Shown here in pieces: positions 60,629-64,000 of a DNA stretch of 64,000 nucleotides. The stretch's first letter is position 1. Each line of letters opens with the position of its first letter. This DNA comes from DAHUYF01 sp035509275 (GTDB lineage Bacteria; Pseudomonadota; Alphaproteobacteria; ATCC43930; CGMCC-115725): assembly GCA_035509275.1 (NCBI GenBank), contig DATJLU010000129.1, forward strand, positions 1 to 64,000, given 5' to 3'. A program made the position numbers and the translations under genes. The notes beneath the pieces are model-generated. The model did not search any database and was not told the DNA's origin. It saw nothing but the letters and a program-made list of their open reading frames with translations.

Positions 60629-61486
60629 TCAAAAGAGCACCGAGGGCAGATAGGCGCCGGTCGGCTGGTTGTAGAGGCCAATGGTCATGAGCGTCATCTG
60701 CTGGACCAGCGTGAGCCCATGTTCGAGGCACCAGGTAAAGAGCTCGTGGTTGCGCGTCGGCACAAAGAAGCCCGGCCCGGGCGTCTCCGGCGAGGCGCCG
60801 ATCAGCGCCATCAAATCCCGATTGGTCTCGCCCACCGCATGCGCGAAAAACGCGATCTGCGTCGCGTAGCCTGTGATCCGGCCCTGGTGTTCGACCACCG
60901 TGGCCGTGCCCGCGCGGATCGCGTCGTCGAGTTCGCGAGCGCGATCGTGACCGTGCACATCCCGGCAAAGCCGGTTGCACGCCGGGCCATCGGCCTCGGC
61001 CGCAGAGCGGACATCATATCCAATCAGCTTCAAGCCGAGCGGCAGCCCCTTCATCACGGACAGCGGTTCGCGGGTGCGGAAGCCCAGCTTGGTGTAAAGG
61101 CTGAGCGACCGATTGTGGTAGGCCGTCTGCACCAGCCGCACGCCCGGCAAGCGTTCGCGAGAGGCGCGGTCGAGCACGTCCTGCATCAGCCGCTTGCCGA
61201 TGCCTCGGTCTTGCTCTGTTGGGTCAACCGTTATCGGCCCGATCCCGCCGATCGCACCGCGCAAATCGAGGAAGTTGCTGCCGACGAGCTTCTGGTCGCG
61301 CTCCGCCGCCACGCCATAGAAGCGCCCGTGGCCGAGCAGCATGGCGGCGAGGCCGCTCGCCACGTCCGGCGAAGGGAAATCGGGCGGGAAGTTGTGCCGC
61401 TCTGCAATTGCCCTAAAGGCATCGTGCATGACGCGACCGATTGCGGGCGCGTCGCTCGGCGCCGCCGGGCGCAGCGTCACTGTCAT
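60629..61486 (-). CDS. GNAT-family acetyltransferase with a second degenerate domain
   Basis: A 285-residue protein. The first half (MTVTLRPAAPSDAPAIGRVMHDAF, ITVDPTEQDRGIGKRLMQDVLDRA, LYTKLGFRTREPLSV) is a full GNAT domain. The second half (from about residue 165) has a weaker acetyltransferase-like shape (DDAIRAGTATVVEHQGRITGYATQIAFF, EHGLTLVQQMTLMTIGLYNQP), probably a second, catalytically inactive GNAT fold. GGAGGG lies before the ATG. Substrate is unknown. Confidence 0.83.
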   Translation of the reverse strand: MTVTLRPAAPSDAPAIGRVMHDAFRAIAERHNFPPDFPSPDVASGLAAMLLGHGRFYGVAAERDQKLVGSNFLDLRGAIGGIGPITVDPTEQDRGIGKRLMQDVLDRASRERLPGVRLVQTAYHNRSLSLYTKLGFRTREPLSVMKGLPLGLKLIGYDVRSAAEADGPACNRLCRDVHGHDRARELDDAIRAGTATVVEHQGRITGYATQIAFFAHAVGETNRDLMALIGASPETPGPGFFVPTRNHELFTWCLEHGLTLVQQMTLMTIGLYNQPTGAYLPSVLF

Positions 61487-61521
61487 GGAATTATCCCTCC
61501 CGCGCCGCGAACCGCTCCGCG

Positions 61522-61935
61522 TCACCAGCCGAGTTGCTTCAATGCCCATCCGGCATTCCAGATTTTCGTCATGTGCCGGATTTTGTCGCCCTCGAACTCC
61601 ATCACGTAGACGTAATCGGAACTCGTGCTCTTGCCGGTCGGCGGGCGAGGACCACCCTGTCCGGTATGGGTGCCGGAGAACACGCCGTAGGCGCAGACGC
61701 TGTTTCTCGCGCTGTCGGTGGCGAAGGATTTCACGACATAGCGACCATCCGGAAGGACGCTCAGTAGACCCTTCATCCAGTCGGTATATTGCTGGAGCGT
61801 TCGCAGCTCGGCCAACGGCTCTGCCTGGGCAGCAAAGCTCGCATTGGACGTGCAGAAAGACCGGCACCTCTCCCAGCCCTTTCCGGTTTCACAGGCGTCG
61901 AAGAAGCTCTGGGCAATCGATGTGATGTTCGCCAT
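61522..61935 (-). CDS. SnoaL-like / NTF2-fold protein
   Basis: A 137-residue protein with the NTF2/SnoaL-type fold: ITSIAQSFFDACETGKGWERCRSFCTSNASFAAQAEPL, then YTDWMKGLLSVLPDGRYVVKSFATD, and SDYVYVMEFEGDKIRHMTKIWN at the end. It might be a polyketide-cyclase-like enzyme or a binding protein. GGAGGAGAGAG precedes the ATG. It is transcribed with the two-domain gene upstream (23-base gap). Confidence 0.8.
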   Translation of the reverse strand: MANITSIAQSFFDACETGKGWERCRSFCTSNASFAAQAEPLAELRTLQQYTDWMKGLLSVLPDGRYVVKSFATDSARNSVCAYGVFSGTHTGQGGPRPPTGKSTSSDYVYVMEFEGDKIRHMTKIWNAGWALKQLGW

Positions 61936-61958
61936 CTCTCTCCTCCCTTCGCCCCGCG

Positions 61959-62825
61959 TCACTGCATATAGGCTTCGACGTGTATCTTCCCGGTCGCCAA
62001 GTTTGCAGTCCCGAGAGCAAACATCTGCCTCGCGTTCACCCAATCATAGTTCGCGGCCGCTGTGGTGAGACGCACGTGCTCGATCAGATCAACGATCGGC
62101 TCGTTCGCTCGCGGCGCCCCAACGCCGCCAATCTGCGCCGCAATCCGGTGGCCGTCATCGGTTTCTATCGTGGCTCTGACATCGAGGTCCGTGCGTCCGT
62201 CGGCACGCATGATCAGGTAGTCGACGCCACGCACCTTGCCCGTCAGCCGGCCCTTGGCGCGCCCCTCGAACGCGACATCGAAGCGCGCCCCTTGCAAGGG
62301 CACCTTCTCCTTGCCGCTCAGGATCGCCTCCAAGGTCACGCCGTAATCCGTCGCTCCCGTGATATCGACATCGACCTCGTAGATCTTCTCGCCCGGCATC
62401 GCATGGCTCTCGGTCGCCAGTGCCTGCCCGAGCGCCGCAAGCATGCTTGCTGTGTCGTGGTAGTCCTGGAACGATACGAGCTTGCCTTGAGCATTGTATT
62501 TCAGCACCTCGGCGAATTCGGCACGTGCCTCCTGACCGGTACTTTTCATGCGCGCGACGGTCGAACCCAGGACGACAATCGTGTCGCCGGCGTCGATCCA
62601 TTCGCGATTTTCCCAGCCGGTGAACTCGACGTGCTGGCTCAAGAGCTGAAAGAAGTCGGCTATTTGCTGCTTACCCTCGTACGCCCCAATCCACGGCATC
62701 CTCTCTTTGACACCGGGAATGCTGTATCGGCACGTGTCAGCCAGATGCTCTGCGATCAGCCCCTGAATGTCGCCCCGAAGAAACAGCTCGTAAGCTTTCT
62801 TCGCATTTTCGAGATTGGATGGCAT
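61959..62825 (-). CDS. SnoaL-like domain fused to DUF3237 domain
   Basis: A 288-residue protein. Residues 1 to about 130 are a SnoaL-type NTF2 fold (NAKKAYELFLRGDIQGLIAEHLADTCRYSIPG, VLGSTVARMKSTG). Residues about 145-288 match DUF3237 (YEVDVDITGATDYGVTLEAIL, GRLTGKVRGVDYLIMRADGRTDLDVRATIETDDG, YDWVNARQMFALGTANLATGKIHVEAYMQ). DUF3237 usually occurs alone (about 150 residues) and is of unknown function. GGAGGTGACG precedes the ATG at 62825. It is the first gene of a two-gene operon with the SnoaL-only protein. Confidence 0.82.
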   Translation of the reverse strand: MPSNLENAKKAYELFLRGDIQGLIAEHLADTCRYSIPGVKERMPWIGAYEGKQQIADFFQLLSQHVEFTGWENREWIDAGDTIVVLGSTVARMKSTGQEARAEFAEVLKYNAQGKLVSFQDYHDTASMLAALGQALATESHAMPGEKIYEVDVDITGATDYGVTLEAILSGKEKVPLQGARFDVAFEGRAKGRLTGKVRGVDYLIMRADGRTDLDVRATIETDDGHRIAAQIGGVGAPRANEPIVDLIEHVRLTTAAANYDWVNARQMFALGTANLATGKIHVEAYMQ

Positions 62826-63128
62826 CGTCACCTCCCTCATAGCCGGTTGGAACCTGTCGAAGGCCGCCACGTAAGTCGCTCGTTAGAGTCGACACCGCCC
62901 CTCCCGCGCTTCGGCAGGATGGACAGCCATCCGACATTTGGTCCTTCCCTTCCCGCCGCCAGCATCAGAGCGAGGTGAAGGAAAGAAAATCAGGAAGTTC
63001 CCGAGGTCGGCGCAGAAAAATCAATGTAGAAGCGCTGTCTGCGCACCTTTGGCGCGTTATTGACCTTGATGCTCGCCGGTTCGGGTGTCGAGTGTTAGAC
63101 TGGCGCCGTGGCCCAGGGAGCGACCGCC
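62826..63128. other. Gene-free intergenic stretch of about 300 bases
   Basis: The region between the divergent SnoaL-DUF3237 gene and the amidohydrolase has no supported reading frame. GAAGGAAAGAAAATCAGG near 62978 and lower GC around 63000-63060 suggest that both promoters are here. No repeat or operator pattern was recognised. Confidence 0.4.
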
Positions 63129-64000
63129 ATGCGCTATGACGTCATCTCGGCCGACGGACATATCGATCTCATCTGGCTGCCGCCCGATCTCTTCACCGCG
63201 AATGCGCGGGCGGCGCTCAAGGACCGCATGCCCTATGTGGTGGAGGGGCCCTCGGGCAGGGAATGGGTGAGCAAGGGCGGCGCCAAGTTCGGGCTGATGA
63301 ACGGGATGGGCTCGGCCGGCCGCCAATATGTTCCGGGACAGATCCACCGCTCCGACCGCATGGCCTCGACCGGCCTCTACGATGACGGCAAGAAGGGGAT
63401 CCGGCGGCTGACTGAACCGGCGCTCAGGCTCAAGGACCAGGATCGCGACGGCGTCCAGGCCGAGGTGCTCTACGGCATCCTCGGCGCCACAGCGCGGTTG
63501 CGGGATGACGAGGCGGCGGCCGAGGTGCTGCGCATCTACAACGAGTGGCTGGGGGATTTCTGCCAGGCCAGTCCCGAGCGGCTCATCGGCCTCGCCAACA
63601 TTCCCAACCACGACATGGAGGTCGCTGTCGCCGAAGTGAAGCGCGCCGCGGCGCGCGGCGCGCGCGGCCTCGACGTTGCCAACCGCCCGGATATGACGCC
63701 GCTCTGGGATCCGTTTTGGGATCCGCTCTGGCAGATCGCGCACGAGACCGGACTCCCGGTGCATTTCCACACCATCGGCGGGCCTCGGCCCGACTATGGC
63801 AAGCTCGCGCCGAAGGTGGCGCGCGCCGCCGCTGCCGCGCACATAACCAGCTTCCAGATGCATATGGGCTACATGCTGATGTCGCTCATCTTCAGTGGTG
63901 CCCTGGAACGCTATCCCGATCTCAAGATCGTGATCGGCGAGGCCGGGCTCGGCTGGATCCCCTATGTGCTCGACCGCATGGACCTCGAATGGGAGGACCA
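63129..64000 (+). CDS. Amidohydrolase family protein (amidohydrolase-2/ACMSD-like), 3' partial
   Basis: The first 290 residues of a metal-dependent TIM-barrel hydrolase; the gene runs off the window. The N-terminus RYDVISADGHIDLIWLP carries the DGH-type metal region in place of the usual HxH. FHTIGGPRPDYGKL, HMGYMLMSLIFSGALERYPDLKIVIGEAGLGWIPYVLDRMD is the family end of barrel with the conserved Glu. It is like amidohydrolase-2 and ACMSD-type decarboxylases. CAGGGAG lies before the ATG. Confidence 0.88.
   Translation, partial: MRYDVISADGHIDLIWLPPDLFTANARAALKDRMPYVVEGPSGREWVSKGGAKFGLMNGMGSAGRQYVPGQIHRSDRMASTGLYDDGKKGIRRLTEPALRLKDQDRDGVQAEVLYGILGATARLRDDEAAAEVLRIYNEWLGDFCQASPERLIGLANIPNHDMEVAVAEVKRAAARGARGLDVANRPDMTPLWDPFWDPLWQIAHETGLPVHFHTIGGPRPDYGKLAPKVARAAAAAHITSFQMHMGYMLMSLIFSGALERYPDLKIVIGEAGLGWIPYVLDRMDLEWED

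Noticed and set aside
60008..61609. A 533-residue plus-strand open frame opposite the two GNAT genes
   Set aside because: It mirrors two real genes with good ribosome sites and family motifs; the frame has none.

Overview
The window is 64 kb of GC-rich DNA from an alphaproteobacterium. The evidence is the very high third-position GC, the SUF iron-sulfur operon headed by an Rrf2 regulator, many orphan branched-chain-type periplasmic binding proteins, CaiB/acyl-CoA catabolic genes, and the small DUF899, DUF1993, DUF2182 and DUF3237 families. Order and genus cannot be fixed from sequence reading alone. No rRNA, tRNA or CRISPR array was seen. The gene order looks chromosomal, with one insertion sequence at the left edge and one patch of gene debris near 12 kb.

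Layout. Positions 1-741 hold the right part of an IS5-type element that ends inside the stop codon of a nitronate monooxygenase gene. The stretch 1.9-11.9 kb is an ordinary accessory region: LysR/methyltransferase pair, a DUF899/DUF2182/TPR-HTH/beta-propeller group, dodecin, a protein with a histone-like tail, an orphan binding protein and an epimerase. At 11.86-13.2 kb lie a broken MmgE/PrpD 5' end, a broken guaA 3' end and a secreted protein made of two tandem copies of one domain.

The most striking part is 14.6-30.4 kb, a molybdate/tungstate island. It carries a WtpA-type binding protein with a fused ModB-ModC transporter, a DUF364 protein, two NAD-type aldehyde dehydrogenases, a Mop (molbindin) gene translationally coupled to a FecB/FecC/FecE-like transporter, and a second ModA beside a methyltransferase. 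Five ModE-like inverted repeats (CGyTATAT-N8-ATATAGCG pattern, one of them perfect with 10-bp arms) sit in front of these units. I infer one metal-oxyanion regulon with three uptake systems, which also appears to control two cofactor-free aldehyde dehydrogenases, possibly a metal-sparing switch. No modE gene lies in the window.

From 30.4 to 36 kb there are small lipoproteins, an AT-hook protein, a pentapeptide-repeat protein, an OmpR/EnvZ-type two-component pair and a lone receiver. From 36 to 44.3 kb lies an acyl-CoA catabolic block (acyl-CoA ligase, CoA-transferase, acyl-CoA dehydrogenase, enoyl-CoA hydratase and a periplasmic binding protein). From 44.5 to 50.6 kb a tightly overlapping Rrf2-sufB-sufC-sufD-sufS-sufU-sufT operon builds Fe-S clusters. 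The rest (51-64 kb) holds a large secreted phosphoesterase with a clear terminator, two cytochromes c, an SDR lacking its catalytic Tyr/Lys, an Orn/Lys/Arg decarboxylase, two GNAT acetyltransferases, two SnoaL-type proteins (one fused to DUF3237), and the 5' part of an amidohydrolase that runs off the end.
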